DNA from: Helicobacteraceae bacterium
Lineage (GTDB): Bacteria; Campylobacterota; Campylobacteria; Campylobacterales; Sulfurimonadaceae
Assembly (NCBI GenBank): GCA_947497635.1
Contig: CANMHZ010000083.1
Location: forward strand, 1-5,960
DNA length: 5,960 bases
Reading direction: 5' to 3'
This document shows positions 1 to 5,960 of this stretch, one piece after another. The notes beneath the pieces are model-generated. The model did not search any database. It had not been told where the DNA came from and saw nothing but the letters and a program-made list of their open reading frames with translations. The position numbers were made by a program, and so were the translations under genes. Positions within the stretch are counted from its first letter, which is position 1. Each line of letters begins with the position of its first letter.

Positions 1-526
1 GAGAAATCATTAATTTGGCAACAATACGTTGGTAATCTTCAATACGACGTGTTGTTTGAGCTACAACAGCGACTTTGTCACGCAGTACTAACGCATCCAC
101 TTCATCGGCTGAATTTACAACATAGGCATGCCCCACGGCATAACTTTTAACCCCTTTGATCTCTGGATGTGCTTCATCTCCGAAAATAAGGACATCATAT
201 CCTTGTGCGGACATCTCTTCACAAATTTGTTGTGGTTTTGTAACGTATGGACACGTTGCATCAATAACATCAACATTATGCTCATGCAAAAGAGCCAACT
301 CGTCCTTAGGAATTCCATGCGTTCGAATAACAGCAACATCCCCTGCTTGAAATGAGTGTAAATTCTCACTCAATGCCACATTAAAATCACGCTTCAACCG
401 CTCAATTTCATTAGAATTATGTATCAATGGTCCATATGTAGATGAGTTTTTATTCTCTTCTGCAATTTTGATAGCACGTTTCACCCCAAAACAAAACCCG
501 TAACTCTCAGCTAGCTCTATTTTCAT
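1..526 (-). CDS. ispH: 4-hydroxy-3-methylbut-2-enyl diphosphate reductase IspH/LytB (3' end off window)
   Basis: IspH is a [4Fe-4S] enzyme that reduces HMBPP to IPP and DMAPP, the last step of the MEP isoprenoid pathway, in the cytoplasm. The first 175 residues are present; the C-terminus lies beyond base 1. The N-terminus carries the family hallmark YGFCFGVKRAI, with cluster ligand Cys12. Other family signatures are GPLIHN (His36), RTHG (His70), DATCPYVTK (second ligand Cys92), AHPE (His120, Glu122) and QTT at 157-159. These match the E. coli ligands and substrate-binding residues in order and spacing. The third cluster cysteine (near residue 197 in E. coli) would fall outside the window. 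The ATG at 526 overlaps the aroA stop as ATGA, and AAGG at 534-537 is a well-placed Shine-Dalgarno inside aroA. In Campylobacter rpsA follows this gene (from memory); that cannot be seen here. Identification is very secure. Confidence 0.96.
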   Translation of the reverse strand, partial: MKIELAESYGFCFGVKRAIKIAEENKNSSTYGPLIHNSNEIERLKRDFNVALSENLHSFQAGDVAVIRTHGIPKDELALLHEHNVDVIDATCPYVTKPQQICEEMSAQGYDVLIFGDEAHPEIKGVKSYAVGHAYVVNSADEVDALVLRDKVAVVAQTTRRIEDYQRIVAKLMIS

Positions 527-1800
527 CGATTAACCTTGGTACACTGTGCAAGTAACGCAAAAAAGTTTGGAAACGATGTATTGATACACTCAATATCCTC
601 AACTTCCATCCCACATCGTATTCCTGCAATACAAAAACTCATCGCAATACGGTGATCACCATGGCTATTAACTCTAGCAGAGTGTAATGTTCCACCCATA
701 ACAGCATATCCATCCGAAAATTCTTCCGTTTGAATACCACAAAGATTCAAATTATCGACAACGGTTTTAATGCGATCTGACTCTTTGACTCGAAGTTCTT
801 GGGCATTTTGTATAAGACTTTTACCCTCAGCACATGCCATTGCAATCGAAAGCACAGGAAGCTCATCAATCAGCCACGCAATATTTTCGGATACTACCAC
901 TGCCTTTAAAGGTGCATATTTTACGGTAATAGATCCAATGGGTTCATACTTTTCGCTTGTTATGGTATAGGTAATATTGGCACCCATGCGCTCCAACACT
1001 TTGAACGCTTCAATACGAGTGGGATTCAAAGTCACCCCTTCAATCACAGTTGAAGAATTAGGTGTAATAGCTGCTGCAACCGCAAAGAAAAAGGCACTGG
1101 AAGGATCAGCAGGAACACGAATAGAAAGGGGGGTAAGAGGTTTTTCAAGAGGCCATATTTTTGTTTCAAGAGCATTACATTCAATATGAGCACCCATACC
1201 CAACAACATTCGCTCTGTATGGTCTCGACTCAATTCGGGTTCACGAAAAGTACACATACCATCCGAACGAAGTGCTGCGAGAATCATTGCACTTTTTACC
1301 TGCGCAGAAGCTACTTTTGATTCATAACTAAACGCTTTAAGAGATGCACCACGGATTGATAAAGGGGCTAAATCTCCATTATTTCGACCATCTAGCTGTG
1401 CCCCAATATTTCGTAATGGCTGTGTCACTCGCTTCATAGGACGACGTTTGAGATATTCATCCCCTGTAAGGATAAAATGTCCCTCAGCCGAAGAGAGAAG
1501 CCCACAAAACAGGCGCATTCCTGTTCCTGAATTACCACAATCAAGTATTTCCGATGTTTCATGTATTCCGTGTGAAATGATTGTAATGACTTTTCCGTCG
1601 TCGTGAATATCAGCGCCCAATTGACCTACGATATTGAGGGTATTAAGGGTGTCTTCCGCGCGTAAAAAATTCTCAATTCGACTCTCACCTTCCGCTAAAA
1701 CAGCAAACATGGCGCACCGATGAGAGATCGATTTATCAGGAGCAATCGCATCACTTTTAAAATCAAAGGATACTGCTGGAAAAACCTTAGCCGACATCAT
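523..1800 (-). CDS. aroA: 3-phosphoshikimate 1-carboxyvinyltransferase (EPSP synthase), class II type
   Basis: EPSP synthase transfers the enolpyruvyl group of PEP to shikimate-3-phosphate, the sixth step of the shikimate pathway to chorismate, in the cytoplasm. The 425-residue length is normal. Visible signatures are PDKSISHR (Lys23, Ser24, Arg28), CGNSGTGMRL (88-97), KRRPMKR (118-124), SAQVKSAM (165-172), RDHTE (192-196), NPTR (259-262), the catalytic-loop aspartate region IDELP (311-315), RVKESDR (337-343), GDHR (381-384) and the C-terminal TSFPNF. The RxHxE, SAQxK and NxTR motifs are class II (Bacillus/CP4-like) features rather than the E. coli class I form. Two ATGs lie in tandem at 1800 and 1797. 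The first gives the ATGA overlap with pheT and is chosen for that reason. The nearest Shine-Dalgarno, AGGG at 1812-1815, is 11 bases upstream of it. The gene overlaps ispH by four bases at its end. Glyphosate tolerance is an inference from class only. Confidence 0.96.
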   Translation of the reverse strand: MMSAKVFPAVSFDFKSDAIAPDKSISHRCAMFAVLAEGESRIENFLRAEDTLNTLNIVGQLGADIHDDGKVITIISHGIHETSEILDCGNSGTGMRLFCGLLSSAEGHFILTGDEYLKRRPMKRVTQPLRNIGAQLDGRNNGDLAPLSIRGASLKAFSYESKVASAQVKSAMILAALRSDGMCTFREPELSRDHTERMLLGMGAHIECNALETKIWPLEKPLTPLSIRVPADPSSAFFFAVAAAITPNSSTVIEGVTLNPTRIEAFKVLERMGANITYTITSEKYEPIGSITVKYAPLKAVVVSENIAWLIDELPVLSIAMACAEGKSLIQNAQELRVKESDRIKTVVDNLNLCGIQTEEFSDGYAVMGGTLHSARVNSHGDHRIAMSFCIAGIRCGMEVEDIECINTSFPNFFALLAQCTKVNR

Positions 1801-4130
1801 CGCAAACCAATCCCTAACTCTTCTTTAAGCGCATTTAAAATAGACTCCATTACCATAGTAATATCCTCTTCTTCAAGTGTTTTATCCATAGATTGAACAA
1901 CGAAACGGATACTAAGACTGATATTATCGCCCAACGCTTCAGATGAATAACGATCTACGGGATAAAAACGTTGTATCTCAATAGGAGCATATTTTGAAAT
2001 AACTTCTTTTATCACTTCATACTGTAATGCTTTTGGAATAACAACACTTAAGTCTCTATAGGAGGCTTGAAATTTGGAAAAAGGTTGTGCTTGAACCAAA
2101 CCATAAGGAAGTCCCTCCATGTCAATTTCACATATAAAAGTAGATGAAAGATCAAATTGCGCTTCAACATTTGGGTGAACACGGAAAAGTTCGCCTGATT
2201 CTACTCCGTTAATCATCACTTTTGCACACATATAAGGGTGTGCTAACGCATGCGTTGGTGTATGTGCCAACATTTCAAACGATCCAATAATATCTGAAAT
2301 TTTCTGAGCGAACATTGGCAAATCCGCAACAGATGGCTTCCCTGCATTAGAGATTTTTTCCCCCATAGATGCACCTGAAATAATAAATGCAATACGTTTG
2401 CTCTCACTACGCTTAGGGTCAAATACCATTCCAGATTCAAATAGTGCTATCTTTTTTTGATTTACTTTCACATTGGCACTCGCTGAATTGAGTAATCCAA
2501 TCATCAAAGTTGGTCGCAAAGTATCAAGGGTTGCCGTAATAGGATTAAGAAGTTCACTATCACTTTGGGTACATTCAAATCCAAAACGTTCACATACAGC
2601 ACGCTCATTAAAGACAAAATGAACGCTCTCAAAGAATCCACTTTGGGCACTGCGGTGACGGTACATTCGAATCTTTCGATAGGTCTCTAAGTCATCCGTA
2701 TTTTGATTCTTTTCAGCAAAAACCAATGGTTTTGAGGGGATATTATCAATCCCAACCATACGAACAATCTCTTCAACAATATCTTGTTTATTCACAATGT
2801 CATGACGAAAACGAGGAACTGAAATTGCAAAAGTCGATGCTTTAGGCTTACTAATTCCCATCCCTAAGTTTTTCAAAATTTGTGTCAATCTAGTTTTATC
2901 GATTTTCATTCCGATAAATGATTCAAATTCCCCTTCATCCATCGTTACAACACGTGTTTCATGCTGATATTGAAGCTCTATTTGCCCCCCATAAATTGCT
3001 GATGGGGTATATTTTTCAAGCAATCCCATGACATAACGGATACCCATTTGTAACTCGGGTTCGCTTCCACGAGACGTATGATAATAGTGTGGGCAACTAG
3101 TGACTTTTTTCTCACCCATTTTTTTTGCAATAATTTCAGGAGAAATGTAACTTGCTTCAATAATTGCTAACCCAGTATTTTTAGAAAAATGACTCTCTTT
3201 ATTTTGTGAAACGCCAACAACTGAAAGATGCTCTTTGCCATACAAAGAGGTATAACCATTTTCATCATTGGAAAGAGTAAGCAATGATTTACCATTTCCT
3301 GTTTCTTCCAACATTTCAAAAGGATAAGCACGTAAAATAACTCCCGTGCTATGCGTTGTATACTTCAATAATGTATCCATAACACAGAGAGAATTTTCTT
3401 CTAATATTGCCATACGTAACGTGATCAAAAAGGGAATATTTAGCTCTTTGATCTCTACAGCACCAAACAATAATTCAACATCATACGTCTCAGCATGTTG
3501 AAGTTGTAAAATCCGTCCTATCCCTAAACGCCCTTCTTGCTCAACTTTTTGAGTATTTTCACGAAGTTCTTTGTTAAATGCAGCACTTAAATCACGTGCT
3601 ACTCCATGAATACTCAAACAATCACCGCGATTAGCCGTCAGTTCAATTTCAATAATATCGTCGTTAAAAAGTGGATAGGAGCTCAACTCTTTGCCCGCTT
3701 CAAGGAGACCGATACTGGAATCGAGAATCATAATCCCCTCACCCATTGAAGGTAGGCCAATCTCTTTAGACGAACAAATCATTCCGTATGAATCCATTCC
3801 ACGAAGTTTTGCTTCTTTGATAATCAATCCACCGGGAAGTTCTGCCCCTACAGTCGCAACTGCTATATAGATACCAGCACGAACATTCGAAGCACCGCAA
3901 ACGATTTGACGAATGTCAGAACCCACATTTACCTGACATATATTGAGTTTATCCGCATCAGGGTGCTTTTCACAACTCTCAACGTATCCAATAAGCACTT
4001 TTTTGGGAATAGAAATAACCTCATGACGATCAACTTCTAAGCCAATAGCATTAAATGTTTTTAATAACTGCTCCGTTGAAATAGCACTTAGATCAATCCA
4101 TTCATTTAACCAATTTTTTGTAACGATCAT
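1797..4130 (-). CDS. pheT: phenylalanyl-tRNA synthetase beta subunit
   Basis: PheT is the large subunit of the cytoplasmic (alpha-beta)2 PheRS that charges tRNA(Phe). It contributes tRNA binding and, in most bacteria, hydrolysis of Tyr-tRNA(Phe). At 777 residues it has the usual bacterial length. Domains in order are: N-terminal B1 start MIVTKNWLNEWI; EMAP-like tRNA-binding domain at about 39-148, with HPDADKLNICQV at 56-67; the conserved stretch ELTANRGDCLS at 163-173; B3/B4 editing domain at about 210-380; B5 domain at about 391-465, with VPRFRHDI; the non-catalytic synthetase-like core at about 470-670; and the C-terminal FDX-ACB anticodon-arm binding domain at about 684-777, with FSKFQASYRDLS. 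The B3/B4 domain is divergent at editing-pocket positions (see findings). The ATG at 4130 overlaps the pheS stop as ATGA and has GGAG at 4139-4142, eight bases upstream. The stop overlaps aroA in the same way. Confidence 0.97.
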   Translation of the reverse strand: MIVTKNWLNEWIDLSAISTEQLLKTFNAIGLEVDRHEVISIPKKVLIGYVESCEKHPDADKLNICQVNVGSDIRQIVCGASNVRAGIYIAVATVGAELPGGLIIKEAKLRGMDSYGMICSSKEIGLPSMGEGIMILDSSIGLLEAGKELSSYPLFNDDIIEIELTANRGDCLSIHGVARDLSAAFNKELRENTQKVEQEGRLGIGRILQLQHAETYDVELLFGAVEIKELNIPFLITLRMAILEENSLCVMDTLLKYTTHSTGVILRAYPFEMLEETGNGKSLLTLSNDENGYTSLYGKEHLSVVGVSQNKESHFSKNTGLAIIEASYISPEIIAKKMGEKKVTSCPHYYHTSRGSEPELQMGIRYVMGLLEKYTPSAIYGGQIELQYQHETRVVTMDEGEFESFIGMKIDKTRLTQILKNLGMGISKPKASTFAISVPRFRHDIVNKQDIVEEIVRMVGIDNIPSKPLVFAEKNQNTDDLETYRKIRMYRHRSAQSGFFESVHFVFNERAVCERFGFECTQSDSELLNPITATLDTLRPTLMIGLLNSASANVKVNQKKIALFESGMVFDPKRSESKRIAFIISGASMGEKISNAGKPSVADLPMFAQKISDIIGSFEMLAHTPTHALAHPYMCAKVMINGVESGELFRVHPNVEAQFDLSSTFICEIDMEGLPYGLVQAQPFSKFQASYRDLSVVIPKALQYEVIKEVISKYAPIEIQRFYPVDRYSSEALGDNISLSIRFVVQSMDKTLEEEDITMVMESILNALKEELGIGLR

Positions 4131-5119
4131 CTAAACTGCTCCAATAATCTAACATCACCCTCAAATAGTGAGCGTAAATCTCCGATACGGTGAATCAACA
4201 TCGCGAACCGTTCGACTCCAAGTCCAAATGCGTAACCACTGACATTTTCATACCCAACCGCTTTAAATACATTTGGATCCACAATACCGCATCCGAGAAC
4301 TTCAAGCCAACCTGTTTTTGAACAGACACGACATCCCTTGCCAGCACAAAAAATACAGCTAATATCAACTTCAGCAGAAGGCTCCGTAAAAGGGAAAAAA
4401 CTAGGACGGAAACGGACATCAATATCCCCAAACATCGTTTTTAGGAAATCCTCAAGGATAAATTTGAGATTTGCAAAAGAGACTTTCCCCTCTTCTTCCA
4501 CAACCAACCCTTCCACTTGATGAAACATAGGGGTATGGGTCAAATCATAATCACGACGAAATACTGACCCTGGCGCAATCATACGAATGGGCGGTTTAGT
4601 ATTCATCATCGTACGAATCTGTACAGGTGAAGTGTGCGTACGCAATAATTTTGCATCTTTGAAATAAAAGGTATCTTGCATATCACGTGCAGGATGGTAT
4701 TTTGGAAGATTTAATGCTTCAAAATTATGAAAATCATCCTCAACCATAGGACCTGTTTGCACCGAGAAATTCATCGCTACGAAATATTCAACAATTCGAT
4801 CCATTGTTTCCATAACAGGATGAAGTGAACCGCGCTCACTCGTAGCGGAATATAGACTTACGTCAATTGCTTCCTCTTTCATTGACGCATTCAAATGCTC
4901 CATTGCCAAAAAGAGTTTTCGATCTACTAATAAAGCATTCAAACCCTCTTTATGAATATTCAACTCTTTCGCAAATGTCCCCTTTTCTTCATTAGGAACA
5001 TCTTTCATACGGGCGAACTCAGCGTTCATAATCCCTTTTTTTCCGAAAACGGCGATCCGAATCTCTTCGATTTTATCAATCGAGTCAGCCGATTTTATAG
5101 CGCTATACCACTCTTCCAA
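4127..5119 (-). CDS. pheS: phenylalanyl-tRNA synthetase alpha subunit (TTG start)
   Basis: PheS is the catalytic class II subunit of PheRS. It activates phenylalanine with ATP and attaches it to tRNA(Phe). At 330 residues it is the normal length. An N-terminal coiled-coil-like region (about 1-85) carries the conserved stretch IRIAVFGKKGIMNAEF. The catalytic core shows the class II motif 1 region TGPMVEDDFHNFEALN (122-137), motif 2 PGSVFRRDYDLTHTP (183-197) followed by MFHQVEG, the Phe-pocket stretch FFPFTEPSAEVD (241-252), and motif 3 GYAFGLGVERFAML (295-308). Ala297 aligns with the E. coli specificity residue Ala294. A cysteine cluster (C255, C258, C263, C266, with C277 nearby) is typical of many bacterial PheS. 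The frame has a stop two codons upstream of the TTG at 5119 and no in-frame ATG near the N-terminus. GGAG at 5128-5131 is eight bases upstream, so TTG is the start. It is the first gene of the four-gene minus-strand set. Confidence 0.97.
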   Translation of the reverse strand: MEEWYSAIKSADSIDKIEEIRIAVFGKKGIMNAEFARMKDVPNEEKGTFAKELNIHKEGLNALLVDRKLFLAMEHLNASMKEEAIDVSLYSATSERGSLHPVMETMDRIVEYFVAMNFSVQTGPMVEDDFHNFEALNLPKYHPARDMQDTFYFKDAKLLRTHTSPVQIRTMMNTKPPIRMIAPGSVFRRDYDLTHTPMFHQVEGLVVEEEGKVSFANLKFILEDFLKTMFGDIDVRFRPSFFPFTEPSAEVDISCIFCAGKGCRVCSKTGWLEVLGCGIVDPNVFKAVGYENVSGYAFGLGVERFAMLIHRIGDLRSLFEGDVRLLEQFR

Positions 5120-5127
5120 AGCCTAAT

Positions 5128-5131
5128 CTCC
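5128..5131 (-). promoter_or_regulatory. Shine-Dalgarno of pheS, fixing the TTG start
   Basis: GGAG on the minus strand, with eight bases between it and the TTG at 5119. The ATG at 5133 overlaps this site but is out of frame with pheS. An in-frame TAG at 5123-5125 rules out any longer PheS. Confidence 0.75.
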
Positions 5132-5138
5132 ATCGTTA

Positions 5139-5144
5139 ATTATA
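5139..5144 (-). promoter_or_regulatory. Probable sigma-70 -10 box for pheS-pheT-aroA-ispH
   Basis: A perfect TATAAT lies 19 bases upstream of the pheS TTG on the minus strand. No convincing -35 box is found at the usual spacing, which is normal for Campylobacterota sigma-70 promoters. The predicted transcript would start near 5132-5133, giving a leader of only about 14 bases that still holds the GGAG ribosome site. Position and the perfect hexamer support the call; the start site is inferred. Confidence 0.6.
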
Positions 5145-5198
5145 TTGAGCAATTGTAGTGAAATCTCTTTTACAATAAGCTTCAAGGGGAAAGGTGTA

Positions 5199-5207
5199 TG
5201 CTACAAT
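5199..5207 (+). promoter_or_regulatory. Probable extended -10 promoter of the HIT gene
   Basis: TGCTACAAT on the plus strand is an extended -10 element (TGn followed by TACAAT, a one-base variant of TATAAT). It lies 21 bases upstream of the HIT ATG. Transcription would start near 5213-5215, leaving about 15 bases of leader that contain the ribosome site. No clear -35 hexamer is seen. A second TACAAT at 5171-5176 is a weaker alternative because it lacks the TGn extension. Confidence 0.5.
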
Positions 5208-5217
5208 GTGGGAAAAA

Positions 5218-5222
5218 AGAGG
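5218..5222 (+). promoter_or_regulatory. Shine-Dalgarno of the HIT gene
   Basis: AGAGG, preceded by an A-run, sits six bases upstream of the ATG at 5229. It supports starting at MCIFCKIV rather than at the TTG at 5145, which opens the same frame 28 codons earlier and has no family-like sequence. Confidence 0.75.
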
Positions 5223-5228
5223 TTTAAT

Positions 5229-5585
5229 ATGTGTATCTTTTGTAAAATAGTCAACGGTGAAATTCCTTCTAATCTCGTCTTTGAGGATGAAAATTTCTTT
5301 GCATTCCACGACATTAACCCCAAAGCGCCGATCCATGTATTGGTTATTCCAAAAGTGCATTATGGTAGTTTCAACGATATTCCCGGAGAACTTATGGGGA
5401 AAATGGGGACATTTATGCAACTGTTGGCGAAAAATTTAGGTGTAGATGAGAGTGGATACCGTATTATCAGTAATATTGGTGAAAACGGTGGGCAAGAGGT
5501 GGGGCATCTCCACTTTCACCTTCTCGGTGGAGCAAAGCTTCAGTGGGGGCATTTTGCCGATGCGGATCCAAAGGATTTCTTTTAA
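5229..5585 (+). CDS. HIT-family (Hint-type) nucleotide hydrolase/phosphoramidase
   Basis: A 118-residue histidine-triad protein that is likely cytoplasmic. Hint-type members hydrolyse AMP-linked substrates such as nucleoside phosphoramidates and, in studied cases, aminoacyl-adenylates. The N-terminus MCIFCKIVNGEIPS is diagnostic. DINPKAPIHVLVIPKVH (28-44) follows, then SNIGENGGQEVGHLHFHLLGG (81-101) with the triad His93-x-His95-x-His97, in which the middle histidine is the expected nucleophile. Cys2, Cys5, His44 and His93 match the spacing of the zinc site described for zinc-containing bacterial HIT proteins such as the Bacillus Hit protein. The start at 5229 is chosen for its Shine-Dalgarno and because family homology begins exactly there. 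The gene is divergent from pheS across 109 bases, and its TAA stop touches the stop of the convergent gene. The physiological substrate is unknown. Confidence 0.93.
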   Translation: MCIFCKIVNGEIPSNLVFEDENFFAFHDINPKAPIHVLVIPKVHYGSFNDIPGELMGKMGTFMQLLAKNLGVDESGYRIISNIGENGGQEVGHLHFHLLGGAKLQWGHFADADPKDFF

Positions 5586-5960
5586 TTAGGCGTTACACCC
5601 TTGGAGAGAGCCGAAATCAACGGCAGCTCCACCACCGCTTATCATTGTCTCATTTTCGCGAATCATTGTGCCATTGTGAACAATCGTATAGGTGATAGAA
5701 GTACTGTCACGAATGGTATTAATCGTCGAGCAGTAAGTCTCTAAGCTTGCCATAACCCATCGTGCTGCCAATGTATCATCACCATTTGAATTAAAACGGT
5801 ATTCGAGATGAAGTGTATTGAACTTTTTCGGAGCGCTCTCATTTCGCACTACCTCACCATCTACATCAAGATTGGACACTTCAAACCCTTGTTGCTTGGG
5901 TAACATCACAACATCCGTTGCACTGCACGCAATAATCCCACTCAAAAAATATTCAATTGG
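5586..5960 (-). CDS. Probable small lipoprotein of unknown function (5' end off window)
   Basis: I do not recognise this family. The frame is open to the right edge, and 124 residues are visible. The visible start PIEYFLSGIIAC looks like the end of a type II signal peptide: a short hydrophobic run followed by IIAC, an acceptable lipobox. This would make the cysteine at visible position 12 the lipidated residue and place the mature protein (about 113 residues) in the cell envelope. A TTG at 5945 could be read as a start but has no Shine-Dalgarno and would cut into the signal peptide, so the true start is probably upstream of the window. The mature part is polar, with alternating stretches suggestive of beta strands (TSITYTIVHNGTMI). 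Two further cysteines at visible positions 77 and 122 might form a disulfide. The protein ends in QGCNA. Its stop directly abuts the HIT stop. It could instead be a non-lipidated secreted protein. Confidence 0.7.
   Translation of the reverse strand, partial: PIEYFLSGIIACSATDVVMLPKQQGFEVSNLDVDGEVVRNESAPKKFNTLHLEYRFNSNGDDTLAARWVMASLETYCSTINTIRDSTSITYTIVHNGTMIRENETMISGGGAAVDFGSLQGCNA

Noticed and set aside
115..369. Open frames on both strands at 115-369 (minus) and 128-355 (plus)
   Set aside because: They lie inside ispH, whose own frame has all the family motifs. The alternatives have no recognisable sequence and no Shine-Dalgarno-supported starts.
770..1189. Plus-strand open frames opposite aroA (770-970, 977-1189)
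   Set aside because: They are antisense shadows of a fully intact, motif-rich aroA, and their translations resemble no protein I know.
2243..3160. Minus-strand frames 2243-2440 and 2978-3160 within pheT
   Set aside because: They are out-of-frame shadows of pheT. The pheT frame is unbroken across them, so they are not frameshift remnants.
4195..4520. Open frames 4195-4431 (minus) and 4338-4520 (plus) inside pheS
   Set aside because: They overlap the catalytic core and cysteine cluster of pheS, which is intact. No independent start signals are seen.
5145..5228. 28-codon N-terminal extension of the HIT protein from a TTG at 5145
   Set aside because: The family N-terminus begins exactly at the ATG at 5229, which has a good Shine-Dalgarno. 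The extension runs through the promoter of the gene.
5136..5420. Minus-strand 94-residue open frame covering the intergenic region and HIT start
   Set aside because: It is antisense to the conserved HIT N-terminus and spans both divergent promoters. Its translation has no recognisable features.
5564..5583. Possible intrinsic terminator at the HIT gene end
   Set aside because: The stem has only four Watson-Crick pairs plus two G-U pairs, with a 3-base loop, and the T-run is interrupted by C. It lies inside coding sequence, so it is too weak to annotate.
5603..5630. Hairpin GGAG-GCCG...CGGC-CTCC near the end of the lipoprotein gene
   Set aside because: The two 4-base stems are split by an internal loop and no T-run follows on either strand, so it does not look like an intrinsic terminator.

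Overview
This window is a chromosomal housekeeping segment, most likely from a member of the Campylobacterota (epsilonproteobacteria) of the Sulfurimonas/Sulfuricurvum type. The basis is the gene set and order (divergent HIT gene, then pheS-pheT-aroA-ispH), which from memory matches the Campylobacter order. The moderately AT-rich composition, the class II EPSP synthase and the PheT sequence style also fit. The exact genus cannot be fixed from the sequence alone.

Layout. On the minus strand, reading from about 5119 down to base 1, there are four genes: pheS, pheT, aroA and a truncated ispH, whose 3' end lies beyond base 1. Every junction in this set is a 4-base ATGA overlap, in which the stop of one gene sits inside the start of the next, and each start has a purine-rich Shine-Dalgarno-like sequence inside the preceding gene. 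A 109-base divergent intergenic region (5120-5228) carries a promoter for each direction. On the plus strand a short HIT-family nucleotide hydrolase gene (5229-5585) follows. A minus-strand gene for a probable small lipoprotein of unknown function enters from the right edge. Its stop codon directly abuts the HIT stop codon. No gene-free stretch exceeds 300 bases. No tRNA or rRNA gene, CRISPR array, insertion sequence or long repeat was seen.

How the genes work together. PheS and PheT form the (alpha-beta)2 phenylalanyl-tRNA synthetase. AroA makes EPSP on the way to chorismate and so to phenylalanine. IspH performs the last step of the non-mevalonate isoprenoid pathway. The operon therefore mixes Phe supply, Phe use and isoprenoid synthesis. 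HIT proteins of the Hint type can hydrolyse adenylates released by aminoacyl-tRNA synthetases, so a HIT gene divergent from pheS may be functionally meaningful, but this is inference.

No novel defence or mobile system is visible. The most interesting signal is in PheT: several residues of the Tyr-tRNA(Phe) editing pocket in the B3/B4 domain appear to be replaced.
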